From the NCBI GenBank assembly GCA_965227455.1, contig OZ245752.1, forward strand, positions 4,588,001 through 4,652,000: a DNA stretch of 64,000 nucleotides, read 5' to 3'. The position numbers were made by a program, and so were the translations under genes. The notes below the pieces were generated by a model that ran no database searches, had not been told where the DNA came from, and saw only the letters and a list, made by a program, of their open reading frames with translations. Source of the DNA: JABDIP01 sp965227455. Its GTDB lineage: Bacteria; Pseudomonadota; Alphaproteobacteria; DSM-16000; Inquilinaceae. Of this stretch, positions 33,950-43,073 are shown piece after piece; the stretch's first letter is position 1; the number at the start of each line of letters is the position of its first letter.

Positions 33950-35521
33950 ATGTTACGAGATCTCTACTACGTCGCGGACGGCAAGGAGCAGCCATTGCGG
34001 CGCACCGACACGGCGCGCCTCATCAGTCCGGCGCGGGAGTTTACCGTGGCGCATGTCGCCGCCCGGCTTGCCCGGTCATCCCGCCTGGCCATCGATTCCG
34101 GCCCGGCCGAAGGCTGCCTTGTCGTCCGCGGCGACGCCGCGAAGCTGGCCGAGACCGAACGCTATCCCGATATCCGGAGCGCACGAAGCGCCTTTTCGGA
34201 TTCGGCCGGGCACGAAATGCTTCTGACCGACCACATCCTGGTTCAGTTCGATGAAACCATGGACGAAACCGATCGGGGCCGCATCGCCGACAGGCACGGC
34301 TGCTCGGCGGTCCGCAAGCAGAAATACGGGGCCTGGCGACTTCGGGTCGACGACCCGCATCCCGACGCGCCCCTGATCGCAGCGAACCGGCTGAGCGAGG
34401 AGCGCGGCGTCACCTATGCGGAGCCGAACATGCTCGCGGCGGCGAAGTACCATTGGCCGCCAAGCGATCCTCTCTTCGCCAACCAATGGCATCTCGACAA
34501 TACGGGTCAGCGTGGCGGCACGCCCGGAGCGGATGTCGGCGCGCTCAAGGCATGGCGGATCACGCGCGGCGACCCGCAGATCCGTATCGTTGTGCACGAT
34601 ACCGGCATCGATACCCGCCATCCGGACCTTGCCGCCAATCTGGAGCCCGGCTGGGATTTCGACCATGACGACGAAGCCTCGAATGTGGGCGGACCGCACG
34701 GTACCGCCTGTGCCGGGATCGTCGCCGCGGCAAGCAACGGCGATGGATGCGTGGGCGTGGCGCCCGACTGCCGGCTGGTGCCGTTGCGTGCCGCCGGACG
34801 GCACACCTTCGAAACATGGGTCGAGACGATCCGATGGGCGGCGGCCAACGGCGAGGTCATTTCCTGCTCCTGGAGCATCGGACGTTCAAGCGCGCTGAGC
34901 GACGCGATCCGGGCCGCGGCCACGAATGGCCGGGGCGGCAAGGGGATCCCGATATTCTTTGCCGCCGGCAACGATGCCCTGCTGTCCAATGGCATTGCTT
35001 ACCCCGCGGCATTGCCCTTCGTGACGGCCGTGGGAGCCAGCACCAATCTGGATCAGCGCGCCCAATACAGCCAATTCGGACAGGGGCTGGATATCGTCGC
35101 GCCGTCAGGCGGCGGCACCTTGTCGATCGAGACCACCGACGTGACCGGCGCCGATGGATACAACGAACGCCCGGACGGCCATTATTGCGAGGCAAGCGGT
35201 CCGAGCGGTTTCAACGGCACATCGGCGGCGACGCCGCTGGCGGCAGGCGTCGCGGCGCTGATGCTGAGCGTCAACCCGGATCTGAGCGCCGAGGACGTCA
35301 AGCGCATTCTGCAGGACACGGCCGACAAGATCGATCCGAAGGCCGCCGATTATGATTCCGACGGCTGGAGCCCCGTCTATGGGTATGGCCGGGTCAATGC
35401 CGGCGCTGCGGTCGCTGCCGCCCTCGGCCTGGCCGTGCCCGAAAGGGATTGCGGCACGAATGGCCTGGCCTCGCGATCTTCCCAATCCAGCCCAACCCGA
35501 AAGGAGACTCGACATGGCTGA
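33950..35521 (+). CDS. Subtilisin-like (S8) serine peptidase
   Basis: 523-aa subtilase. The catalytic triad is D217 (VVHDTGIDTRHPDL), H250 (GGPHGTACAGIVAA), and S425 (FNGTSAATPLAAGVAAL), with oxyanion N341 (FFAAGND). Residues about 93-165 look like a fervidolysin-type propeptide domain (ILVQFDETMDE onward, VTYAEPN), so it is likely made as a zymogen. The first 90 residues are of unknown type. No signal peptide is seen, so it may act inside the cell or leave by a non-Sec route. ATG at 33950 has only a weak ribosome-binding site. Its stop overlaps the start of a holin-like gene by 8 bp. Confidence 0.92.
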   Translation: MLRDLYYVADGKEQPLRRTDTARLISPAREFTVAHVAARLARSSRLAIDSGPAEGCLVVRGDAAKLAETERYPDIRSARSAFSDSAGHEMLLTDHILVQFDETMDETDRGRIADRHGCSAVRKQKYGAWRLRVDDPHPDAPLIAANRLSEERGVTYAEPNMLAAAKYHWPPSDPLFANQWHLDNTGQRGGTPGADVGALKAWRITRGDPQIRIVVHDTGIDTRHPDLAANLEPGWDFDHDDEASNVGGPHGTACAGIVAAASNGDGCVGVAPDCRLVPLRAAGRHTFETWVETIRWAAANGEVISCSWSIGRSSALSDAIRAAATNGRGGKGIPIFFAAGNDALLSNGIAYPAALPFVTAVGASTNLDQRAQYSQFGQGLDIVAPSGGGTLSIETTDVTGADGYNERPDGHYCEASGPSGFNGTSAATPLAAGVAALMLSVNPDLSAEDVKRILQDTADKIDPKAADYDSDGWSPVYGYGRVNAGAAVAAALGLAVPERDCGTNGLASRSSQSSPTRKETRHG

Positions 35522-35708
35522 TACCAACCCCAAACCTGGCACGCGCAAGGTCACCGTCGGTGCACTGAGCGGCGCCATCGTGACGGTCGTCGTCTACTAC
35601 CTGAGCACGACCGGCATTCAAGTCCCGGCCGAGGTCGTGGCCGCCGCCACCACGCTGGTGACCGCGCTCCTGGTCTACAGGACCACCGAGACGTTCACCC
35701 AGCCCTGA
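35514..35708 (+). CDS. Small holin-like membrane protein
   Basis: 64-aa protein with two hydrophobic segments (about 15-31, GALSGAIVTVVVYYLST, and 38-55, VPAEVVAAATTLVTALLVY) and a positively charged N terminus. The pattern xxPAEVxxAxTTLxxxLxxY is common in small holin-like proteins of prophages and gene-transfer systems. The start is ATG at 35514 with AAGGAG 6 bp upstream, overlapping the subtilase stop by 8 bp, so the two are coupled. A pore for release of the signal-less subtilase is an attractive but unproven idea. Confidence 0.75.
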   Translation: MADTNPKPGTRKVTVGALSGAIVTVVVYYLSTTGIQVPAEVVAAATTLVTALLVYRTTETFTQP

Positions 35709-35776
35709 CCGGCAATGCGGGTCCGGAAAGCGCCGCGCGAAGACCGCATGTCGGACTTCGCGCGGCCTCGGAAGTC

Positions 35777-35855
35777 CGTTCGCGGTGCAGGGAGTCTCGA
35801 GCGAACCCGTCTCCGGGGCGAATTCCCTGAAAAACAGGGAAAAGACAGGGAATTC
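35777..35855. repeat. Dispersed repeat, copy A
   Basis: About 80 bp closely related to 53353-53432 and, over its first 45 bp, to 50908-50950. The shared features are a GCGGTGC start, GAGCGAA, CCGTCTC and the short palindromic run TTCCCTGA-N4-CAGGGAA. A second, weaker block (AATCGAGATATCGGG at about 35932) also has a counterpart near 53448. Confidence 0.65.
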
Positions 35856-36027
35856 TCGCAGATCACAGCCGATCCTGCCTCCAGTGGCCGCATAACAGAC
35901 TGATATTTCTGCCACTTTTGATCGAATTCCCTAATCGAGATATCGGGGATCCTGCGAGTCGAACCGGGAACTTCTCGCACTCGTGGGCCCGTAGCTTGAT
36001 CGGCCGGCTCAACGGGAGATCCAGCGA

Positions 36028-36480
36028 TCAGGGCGGCAAGAACCAGGGTTGGGCGCCGGCGGCCCTGATGGCATCGCGCACGGCCTTGGACGTGCGGCTG
36101 CCGAGATTTTCCATGACAACGATGTCGCCGGGCCGCAGCAAGGGGACCAACTGCTGGTCGACATAGGCGCGGAAGCACTGACCGTTGATCGGGCCATCGA
36201 ACACGCACGGGGCGGTGAGCCGGTCGCCGCGTAGAGCCCGCAGGAAGGTCAGGGTGCGCCAACACCCGAGCGGGGCCATGTTGGTCTTGATCTAGAGCCT
36301 GCCCCCGGCTTGATCGGGGGTCTCATCGATGAAGACCAGCCGCCAGGGATCAAGGTGGCTCTGCCAAACCTTCCAGCGCCGGCGCTTGCGGGCGATTCCG
36401 GCCTGCGCTCGCTCAAGACCGGCCAGCTTTTTCTGAACCGCAAGCCCTCGCAACGCAGGAGCTTCCAGACCGTGTCGCAA
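36028..36480 (-). pseudogene. IS630-family transposase remnant
   Basis: Two minus-strand frames carry IS630 transposase pieces. The upstream piece (36292-36480) ends with WRLVFIDETPDQAGG, the first catalytic Asp region. The downstream piece (36028-36279) has FDGPINGQCFRAYVDQQLVP and DIVVMENLGSRTSKAVRDAI, where the second catalytic Asp (normally VMDN) is Glu. A frameshift and stop separate them. The N terminus and the final NPIE motif are missing, so the element is dead. It lies between copy A of the dispersed repeat and the chemotaxis operon. The rest of the 35709-36609 gap holds no gene. Confidence 0.82.
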
Positions 36481-36609
36481 GCCTTAACGCAAGATTAAAA
36501 TAGTAAATCCTTAAGTCTCTGCATCTAGACGTCAAAGCAGATGCCAAAGGATCGCTTAATGATTGTAATCGCCAGGCTCCTTCGGCTTTGCATGTTTTAG
36601 GCAATCGCC

Positions 36610-36924
36610 ATGGCTGACGTCAGACTGACCAAGAGGGGCAAGACGGCGAAGATCGCCCTGCCCGAGGTCCTTGATCTGAGCACCGCCGCGCCGCTGAAAA
36701 CGGCGCTGGCGGCGGCGCTTGAAGGCGATCGGCCAATTGTCGTCGACGCCGGCCGGGTCATTCGCCTGTCGACGCCGTGCCTGCAGGTCCTGATCGCCGC
36801 GGAGCGGGCGATGAAAGCCGCAGACGTCGCGTTCACGCTCGCCAATCCATCCGACGCCTTCGTCGACACCTTCAACGATCTCGGCGTCTTCTCCCATCTC
36901 AAGCAATGGACCATCAAGGGATGA
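36610..36924 (+). CDS. STAS domain protein of the chemotaxis operon
   Basis: 104-aa single STAS domain (anti-sigma-factor-antagonist fold). The central loop GRVIRLSTPCLQVLIAAERA near 56-75 holds the Ser-Thr where such proteins are phosphorylated. STAS proteins begin some alphaproteobacterial che operons, where they may modulate CheA output. The start is ATG at 36610 with AGGCAATC upstream. Its stop overlaps cheY by 4 bp (ATGA). Upstream sequence is AT-rich and likely holds the operon promoter. Confidence 0.85.
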   Translation: MADVRLTKRGKTAKIALPEVLDLSTAAPLKTALAAALEGDRPIVVDAGRVIRLSTPCLQVLIAAERAMKAADVAFTLANPSDAFVDTFNDLGVFSHLKQWTIKG

Positions 36925-37286
36925 CCGGAAAAATCCTGACCGTCGACGACTCCCCCACCATGCTCAAGATGCTGGCTTTCACGCTGCAGAACGCCGGGTA
37001 TGAGGTGCTGCAGGCGACGAACGGCGAGCAGGGCCTTGATGTACTGGGCGGGCAATCCGTCGACGTGATCATCACCGATGTGAACATGCCGGTGATGGAT
37101 GGCATCACCTTCATCAAGCGGCTGCGCGAGGACAAGGCGCAGGCCACGGTCCCGGTCCTGATTCTGACCACCGAAAGCTCCGATGAAATGAAGGCCAAGG
37201 GCCGTGCCGCCGGCGCTACGGGATGGATCGTCAAGCCTTTTGACCCGGACAAACTGGTCGATGTGGTGCGCCGGGTCAGCCACTGA
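36921..37286 (+). CDS. cheY: Chemotaxis response regulator CheY
   Basis: 121-aa single receiver domain. The acidic pocket is D9-D10 (TVDDSPTM), the phosphoacceptor is D53 (ITDVNMPVMDG), followed by the Thr switch (LILTTESS) and the conserved Lys in VKPF. There is no output domain, so it acts as the flagellar-motor or phosphate-sink regulator. It is translationally coupled to the STAS gene and 49 bp before cheA. Confidence 0.93.
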   Translation: MTGKILTVDDSPTMLKMLAFTLQNAGYEVLQATNGEQGLDVLGGQSVDVIITDVNMPVMDGITFIKRLREDKAQATVPVLILTTESSDEMKAKGRAAGATGWIVKPFDPDKLVDVVRRVSH

Positions 37287-37335
37287 TCCCCGCCGCCCGC
37301 CAACGCCCCCAACCAGCATAAGCCGCAAGACAGAC

Positions 37336-39603
37336 ATGGACCCCCTGGAGGAATTCAAACAGACCTATTTCCAGGAGTGCGACGAGCTCCTGGCCGATCT
37401 CGAATCGCATCTGATGGCGTTGCAGGATGGCGTCACAGAGGTCGAGACCCTGCATGCCGCCTTTCGGTCCATCCACTCCATCAAGGGCGGCGCCGGCGCC
37501 TTCGGTTTCGACCGCCTGGTCTCGTTCTCGCACACTTTCGAGACGGTGCTGGACTTCATGCGCGAGGGCAAGGTGGCGCCAAGCAAGGAGTGCGTGGAGG
37601 TGGTGGTGCGGGCCGGCGATATCGTCGCCGACCTGGTGGCGGCCGCGCGCAGCGGCGAGGAACCGGACGCCGAATTCGGCGCCGAGGTGCTGCAGCAGCT
37701 GGCCGCTATCGCAGGCGATGATGGGTTGGCCACCGACGCCCCGGCGGACGCGGCCGGCGGCGATTTTGACGACATCGACTTCACGCCCATTCCGGTCGAG
37801 CCGGAGCCCGAAACCGAAGCCCTCGCCCCAGATGACGCGGCAGAGGCAGTGGCCGTGCAGGCTAAGAATGAGCGCTTCCGGATCGGTTTCAGGCCGACCA
37901 GGGCCATGTTCGGCCGCGCCCACGAGCCGCTGATCTTCGTGCGCGAGCTGAGGGCACTAGGCGGCGTCACGACGACGGCGGATGTCTCGGAGCTTCCCGA
38001 TTTCGCCGAACTGGACCCGGAAGCCGCCTACATCGCCTGGACGTTCGAGTTGAGTACCCAGGCCGGACGACAGGCGGTCGAAGAGATCTTCGAGTTCGTT
38101 GTCGACGATTGCGAACTGAGCATCGAGACGCTTGACGCCGATGACCCGCCGCTCGCGGATGTACCGGATCCCGAGCCGTCACAACCGGACAGTCCGGAGC
38201 CCGATACCGCTGGGCAACTGGCGAGCCAGGCTACCGCGGATGAAATGCTTTTGGTCCCGACCATCGAACCGGAAGCGGCGGCAATGGGGCCGGTGCCCCC
38301 GCACCCTGCACCGCCATCTGGCGAGGCCGCACCGGCGGAAGTGTCCACGAAGGAGGCGCCGGCGCGGCAGGCGAAGACGGCCGGCGTAACCGCGATCCGG
38401 GTCGACTTGGAAAAGATTGACCGACTGGTGAACATGGTCGGCGAGTTGGTGATCACCCAGGCGATGATCTCGCAGCAATCCGACTCGATGCTGGCGGAAC
38501 GATACCCGCAGCTGGTCCAGGGCCTGGAACAACTCCACCAGCACACCCGCGGGCTGCAGGACAGCGTCATGGCGATCCGGGCCCAGCCGGTCAAGTCGGT
38601 GTTCTCGCGCATGCCGCGCCTGGTGCGCGAGCTCTCGGCCCAGACCGGCAAGAAGGTGAAGCTGGTGATGAGCGGCGAGACCACCGAGATCGACAAGACG
38701 GTGATCGAGCAGCTCAACGATCCGCTGACTCACATGATCCGCAATGCCGCCGACCATGGCGTCGAGGCGCCGGAGGTGCGCAAAGCGGCCGGCAAGCCCG
38801 CCGAGGGCACCATTCACCTCTCCGCCGAACAGCGTGGCGGCCGGATCGTCATCCAGATCGCCGATGACGGCGCCGGGGTCAACCGCAAGAAGGTGCGCCA
38901 TAAGGCGATCGAACGGAACCTGATCTCTGCCGATGCCAAGCTGAGCGACGAAGAGATCGACAACCTGATCTTCCTGCCCGGCTTTTCGACCGCCGACCAG
39001 GTCTCGAACATCTCCGGCCGCGGCGTCGGCATGGACGTGGTCAAGCAGAACATCCAGAAGCTGGGCGGCCGGGTCACCGTCCGTTCCGAGCCGGGCAAGG
39101 GCTCCCGGATGGTGATGACCCTGCCGCTGACCCTGGCGGTGCTGGACGGCATGATCGTGCGGGTCGGCTCGGAATCCTACGTGCTGCCGCTGGCAACCAT
39201 CGTCGAGAGCGTGCTGCCGGGACAACACGACGTCCGGCCCGTCGCCGGCGGGCCTGACCTGCTGCAGATTCGCGGCCGCTATGTGGAGATTCTCTCCCTG
39301 CGGACGGCCTTCCACATGCCGCCGGCGCCCGGCGTGCAGCCGCTCGTGGTCATCGTCGAGATCGAGGGCGGCGAACAGGTCGGGCTGCTGGTCGACGAGA
39401 TCGTCGGACAGCAACAGGTGGTCATCAAAAGCCTGGAAGAGAACTTCGACCCGATCGTGGGCATCGCCGGCGCGACGGTGCTCGGCGACGGCAACGTTGC
39501 TCTGATCCTCGACGTCGCCGGCCTACGCGTGATGCAGGACCGCTTCGTCGCGCCCGGCCGCGATCGACGCGGGGATACCCACGGTCAGGAGGACGCCGCT
39601 TAA
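37336..39603 (+). CDS. cheA: Chemotaxis histidine kinase CheA
   Basis: 755-aa sensor kinase. P1 has the phosphorylated H47 (FRSIHSIKGGAGAFGF). A separate globular segment at about 180-280 (RFRIGFRPTRAMFGRAHEPL onward) is P2-like and flanked by long acidic/Pro-rich linkers. P3 dimerisation begins at about 355 (IRVDLEKIDRLVNMVGELVI). P4 has the N box HMIRNAADHGVEAP and the G1/G2 boxes DDGAGVN and GRGVGMDVV. P5 (CheW-like) forms the last 140 residues. The start is ATG at 37336; a 44-residue upstream extension overlaps cheY. The stop overlaps cheW (TAATG). Confidence 0.96.
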   Translation: MDPLEEFKQTYFQECDELLADLESHLMALQDGVTEVETLHAAFRSIHSIKGGAGAFGFDRLVSFSHTFETVLDFMREGKVAPSKECVEVVVRAGDIVADLVAAARSGEEPDAEFGAEVLQQLAAIAGDDGLATDAPADAAGGDFDDIDFTPIPVEPEPETEALAPDDAAEAVAVQAKNERFRIGFRPTRAMFGRAHEPLIFVRELRALGGVTTTADVSELPDFAELDPEAAYIAWTFELSTQAGRQAVEEIFEFVVDDCELSIETLDADDPPLADVPDPEPSQPDSPEPDTAGQLASQATADEMLLVPTIEPEAAAMGPVPPHPAPPSGEAAPAEVSTKEAPARQAKTAGVTAIRVDLEKIDRLVNMVGELVITQAMISQQSDSMLAERYPQLVQGLEQLHQHTRGLQDSVMAIRAQPVKSVFSRMPRLVRELSAQTGKKVKLVMSGETTEIDKTVIEQLNDPLTHMIRNAADHGVEAPEVRKAAGKPAEGTIHLSAEQRGGRIVIQIADDGAGVNRKKVRHKAIERNLISADAKLSDEEIDNLIFLPGFSTADQVSNISGRGVGMDVVKQNIQKLGGRVTVRSEPGKGSRMVMTLPLTLAVLDGMIVRVGSESYVLPLATIVESVLPGQHDVRPVAGGPDLLQIRGRYVEILSLRTAFHMPPAPGVQPLVVIVEIEGGEQVGLLVDEIVGQQQVVIKSLEENFDPIVGIAGATVLGDGNVALILDVAGLRVMQDRFVAPGRDRRGDTHGQEDAA

Positions 39604-40112
39604 TGGACAACGCCCCTATCCCCGAAGCGCAGGCCGCCGGTGTCGAGGACGCGAAAGACCTTGCGGAGCAGGCAGATAGCCGCTGCACCCAGCTGGTCGC
39701 GTTTACGGTCGGCGACCAGTTCTACAGCGTCGACATCATGGCGGTCCGCGAGATCCGCGCCTGGAGCGGCACCACCGTCTTGCCCAACACCGCGGAGTTC
39801 GTGCGCGGCGTGATCAATCTGCGCGGCACCATCGTGCCGATCATCGATCTGGGCGCCCGGTTCGGGCTGGGCCAGACCGACGCCACCAAGACCCATGTGG
39901 TGATCATCCTGGTGGTCGGAGAGCGGCTCTACGGGCTGCTCGCCGACACCGTCTCGGACATCCTGACGGTCGCCGAGAGGGACATCCACGCAGTGCCGCA
40001 ATCCGAGGGCAATGCCGAGAACCCCTTCATCGAAGGGCTGATCACCAATGACGGGCAGATGGTGGCGATGATCGCCCTGCCGCAGATCGTCGACAAGGCC
40101 GTGGTGCATTGA
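39603..40112 (+). CDS. cheW: Chemotaxis coupling protein CheW
   Basis: 169-aa CheW domain that links CheA to the receptors. Typical motifs are LVAFTVGDQFYSVDIMAVREI, PNTAEFVRGVINLRGTIVPIIDL, and DTVSDILTVAERDI. The first 28 residues are a variable N-terminal extension. ATG at 39603 shares its A with the cheA stop codon. The receptor gene follows after 134 bp. Confidence 0.95.
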   Translation: MDNAPIPEAQAAGVEDAKDLAEQADSRCTQLVAFTVGDQFYSVDIMAVREIRAWSGTTVLPNTAEFVRGVINLRGTIVPIIDLGARFGLGQTDATKTHVVIILVVGERLYGLLADTVSDILTVAERDIHAVPQSEGNAENPFIEGLITNDGQMVAMIALPQIVDKAVVH

Positions 40113-40246
40113 TGGCGATGACGGCGACCGCGGGGACGTCCGCCACGATTCCCGGCCATCGGGCCCCGTGGACACCTGCCTGTTGCGGTGCGCAGCCCAG
40201 AGACGCGTGAGGATGGTTCGCGCAAAGGACTACGAGGATAACAAGC

Positions 40247-43039
40247 GTGTTCAAAGACATCAGCATCTCAGCGAAGTTGCCGGCCACAATGGGCCTGCTC
40301 TGCCTTTTGGCCATCCTGATCACCGGTTTCATCGGCTACGAGGCCGCCTCCATCGGGCACAGGCACGACGCCGCCGAGAAGCTCGAGGCCCTGATGCACG
40401 GACGCCAGCAGGCTCTTGAGGATTACCTCGAAACGGTGCGCCAGGATCTCCGGATCATGGCCGGCAGTCCGATCATCGCCGATGCTCTGCAGGATTTCTC
40501 GGCCGCATGGCACGAATTGGGCGACCCGACCGATTACCTGCAGCGCGCCTACATCACCGACAACCCCTACCCGACCGGTTCGAAGGATCAACTTGACGCC
40601 GCACCGGATGACAGCCGCTACAGCGCCGTCCACACGACATACCATCCGTGGATCCGTCAGTTCCTACGGGAGCGGGGCTACTACGACATCTTTCTGTTCA
40701 ACCGCGACGGCGACCTCGTCTACACGGTGTTCAAGGAGCTCGATTACGCGACCAATCTGAATACCGGGCAGTGGCGGGATACCGACCTCGGCAACGCCTT
40801 TCGCGCGGCCCGCAACGCCGGTCGGAAGGACGCGCATTTCTTCTTTGATTTCATGCCTTATGCGCCGAGCCACGGCTCGCCTGCCAGCTTCATTTCCACG
40901 CCGATCACCGACTCGCGCGGGACGTTGCTCGGCGTCCTGGCATTCCAGATGCCGATCGACCGGATTGATCACATCATGAACGTCCATATCGGGTTGGGAG
41001 CAACCGGCGAGAGCTACATCGTCGGCCATGACGGGCTGATGCACAGCGATTCCCGGTTCTCAGAGGAGTCCACAATCCTCGAGGTCCAGGTCGATACCGA
41101 GACGGTCGAGCGCGCCCTCAGCGGGGAGACCGGCGTCGATATCGTCCCCGGCTATAGCGGAGTCCCGGTGATGTCCGCCTTCGGCCATGTCGAGTTTCTC
41201 GGGACGACCTGGGCGATCCTGGCCGAGATCAACGAGGCAGAAATCCTGGCACCAGTGCGCCGCATGACGGTTTGGATCGCCCTCGGAGGGCTCGCGGTCC
41301 TGCTTGTCAGCTCAGTCCTCGCAGTCGTGATTGCCCGCACCATGAGCCGGCCCATCGCCCTGGTCACCGAATGCCTCGATCGTCTGGCCCATGGCGACCA
41401 GAGCGTCGCCATTCCCGACACCGAGCGTCGCGACGAGATCGGCAGGATGTCCAAGGCGCTGGCAGATTTCCGCGGCATCAGCATCGGGGCCGCCCAGGCC
41501 CAGGCGGCGCTCGATAGCGCGTCGGGCAGCTTCATGATCGCCGACGCAAACAACGACATCGTCTACCTCAACCGGACCGCCCTGGGCATGTTCCAGGAGG
41601 CCGAGTCAGATCTGCGCCAGGACTTACCGGACTTCCGGGCCAATGGCATCGTCGGCTCGTCGATGGACGCGTTCCACAAGAACCCGGCGCACCAGCGCAA
41701 CATGCTCGCCAGCCTGTCTGGCGTCCATAAGGTCCGCATACAGGTTGGAGGCCGCACCTATGACCTGGCCGCGACACCGGTATCCTCCGAGGACGGTTCC
41801 CGCATCGGGACCACCGTGGAATGGCGGGAGGTCACGCAGGAAGCCGCGATCGAGAGCGAGGTGGCCGAGTTGGTGCGGTCGGCGTCGGAGGGCGATTTCA
41901 CCCGGCGGCTGGACGAGTCCGGCAAGGCCGGCTTCATGTTGGAGCTGTCGCGGGGCATGAACGCCCTGGCGGCGACCGTCGACCAGGGCCTGTCGGAGAC
42001 CGTCAAGGTCATGGCCGGCCTCGCCGAAGGCGACCTCACCCGCCGCATTGATGGCGACTATCACGGCAGCTTCCTGCAGCTCAAGCGCGACACCAACCGC
42101 ATGGCCGAGAAGATCGCCGAGATCGCCGGCGGCATCTCCGAGAGCACCACCGCCGTGCGCAGCGCCACCGACGAGATCGCTGCCGGCGCGTCCGACCTCG
42201 CCGGCCGCACCGAGCAGCAGGCCTCCTCGCTGGAGCAGACCTCCGCCTCCATGGAGGAGATCTCCGCCACCGTGCGCCAGAACGCCGACAACGCTCAGCA
42301 GGCCAACCAGCTCGCCGCGGCCGCCCGCGAGGCCGCCACCGGCGGCGGCGCGGTCGTCACCTCCGCCGTGGAGGCCATGGGCCAGATCGAGGCGTCGTCG
42401 CAGAAGGTCACCGAGATCGTCGGCATGATCGACGAGATCGCCTTCCAGACCAACCTGCTGGCCCTGAACGCCGCCGTGGAGGCGGCCCGGGCCGGCGAGG
42501 CCGGCAAGGGTTTTGCCGTGGTCGCCACCGAGGTCCGGGCGCTGGCCCAACGCTCCGGCCAGGCGTCCAAGGAGATCAAGGAGCTGATCCTGAACTCCGA
42601 CAGCCAGGTCCGCGAGGGCGTCGGCCTGGTCAAGCAGGCCGGCGAGTCCCTGGAGGAGATCGTCACCTCGGTGAAGAAGGTCGCCGACATCGTGTCCGAC
42701 ATCGCCGCCGCCAGCCAGGAGCAGGCCTCCGGCATCGACGAGGTGTCGACTGCCGTCACCAACATGGACGAAATGACCCAGCAGAACGCCGCCCTGGTCG
42801 AGGAGACCACGGCGGCGCTGACCTCCGCCCAGACCCAGGTGGCCGACCTGGACGACCTGGTCGGATTCTTCAAGACCGGACGTCAGAGCGCCGCCCCCGA
42901 GGCGGCGGTGCCGCTGACCGTCGTCGCCGACGGGGCCGCGGCCAAGCCGAACCAGGGGCACGGGCAGCAACGCACGATCACCAGGAAGGTCGCCACCGGC
43001 GGCACCGTCGCCGGCGACGACGACTGGCAGGAATTCTGA
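40247..43039 (+). CDS. Methyl-accepting chemotaxis protein with Cache sensor
   Basis: 930-aa receptor. TM1 is at about 11-30, a large periplasmic double-Cache-type domain spans 35-335 (PWIRQFLRERGYYDIFLFNRDGDLVYTVFKELDY is typical), and TM2 is at about 344-365. Next come a HAMP domain, a small PAS-like domain (about 415-530, IADANNDIVYLN), a second HAMP (about 545-620) and the signalling hairpin with the conserved tip IDEIAFQTNLLALNAAVEAAR. The C terminus DDDWQEF fits the WxxF pentapeptide that docks CheR/CheB. GTG start at 40247 with GAGG upstream. From residue about 538 it is almost identical to the next receptor. Confidence 0.93.
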   Translation: MFKDISISAKLPATMGLLCLLAILITGFIGYEAASIGHRHDAAEKLEALMHGRQQALEDYLETVRQDLRIMAGSPIIADALQDFSAAWHELGDPTDYLQRAYITDNPYPTGSKDQLDAAPDDSRYSAVHTTYHPWIRQFLRERGYYDIFLFNRDGDLVYTVFKELDYATNLNTGQWRDTDLGNAFRAARNAGRKDAHFFFDFMPYAPSHGSPASFISTPITDSRGTLLGVLAFQMPIDRIDHIMNVHIGLGATGESYIVGHDGLMHSDSRFSEESTILEVQVDTETVERALSGETGVDIVPGYSGVPVMSAFGHVEFLGTTWAILAEINEAEILAPVRRMTVWIALGGLAVLLVSSVLAVVIARTMSRPIALVTECLDRLAHGDQSVAIPDTERRDEIGRMSKALADFRGISIGAAQAQAALDSASGSFMIADANNDIVYLNRTALGMFQEAESDLRQDLPDFRANGIVGSSMDAFHKNPAHQRNMLASLSGVHKVRIQVGGRTYDLAATPVSSEDGSRIGTTVEWREVTQEAAIESEVAELVRSASEGDFTRRLDESGKAGFMLELSRGMNALAATVDQGLSETVKVMAGLAEGDLTRRIDGDYHGSFLQLKRDTNRMAEKIAEIAGGISESTTAVRSATDEIAAGASDLAGRTEQQASSLEQTSASMEEISATVRQNADNAQQANQLAAAAREAATGGGAVVTSAVEAMGQIEASSQKVTEIVGMIDEIAFQTNLLALNAAVEAARAGEAGKGFAVVATEVRALAQRSGQASKEIKELILNSDSQVREGVGLVKQAGESLEEIVTSVKKVADIVSDIAAASQEQASGIDEVSTAVTNMDEMTQQNAALVEETTAALTSAQTQVADLDDLVGFFKTGRQSAAPEAAVPLTVVADGAAAKPNQGHGQQRTITRKVATGGTVAGDDDWQEF
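41858..43037 (+). repeat. Direct repeat, receptor signalling half, copy 1
   Basis: 1,180 bp that match 44301-45480 without gaps (constant offset 2,443 bp). I count about nine differences, all before position 42296; the last 742 bp are identical, including third codon positions. The repeat ends exactly at the stop codon (TGA here, TAG in copy 2). Confidence 0.95.
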
Positions 43040-43073
43040 CGATCAGAGTCTCATTGAATATGGATAGTGCGCT

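Noticed and set aside
35950..35985. tRNA-like T-arm (GGTTCGACTCGCAGG on the minus strand) near 35960 and a similar one near 53512
   Set aside because: The flanking bases do not form T-stems or an acceptor stem; only the fragment at 50677 has a plausible T-arm plus CCA end.
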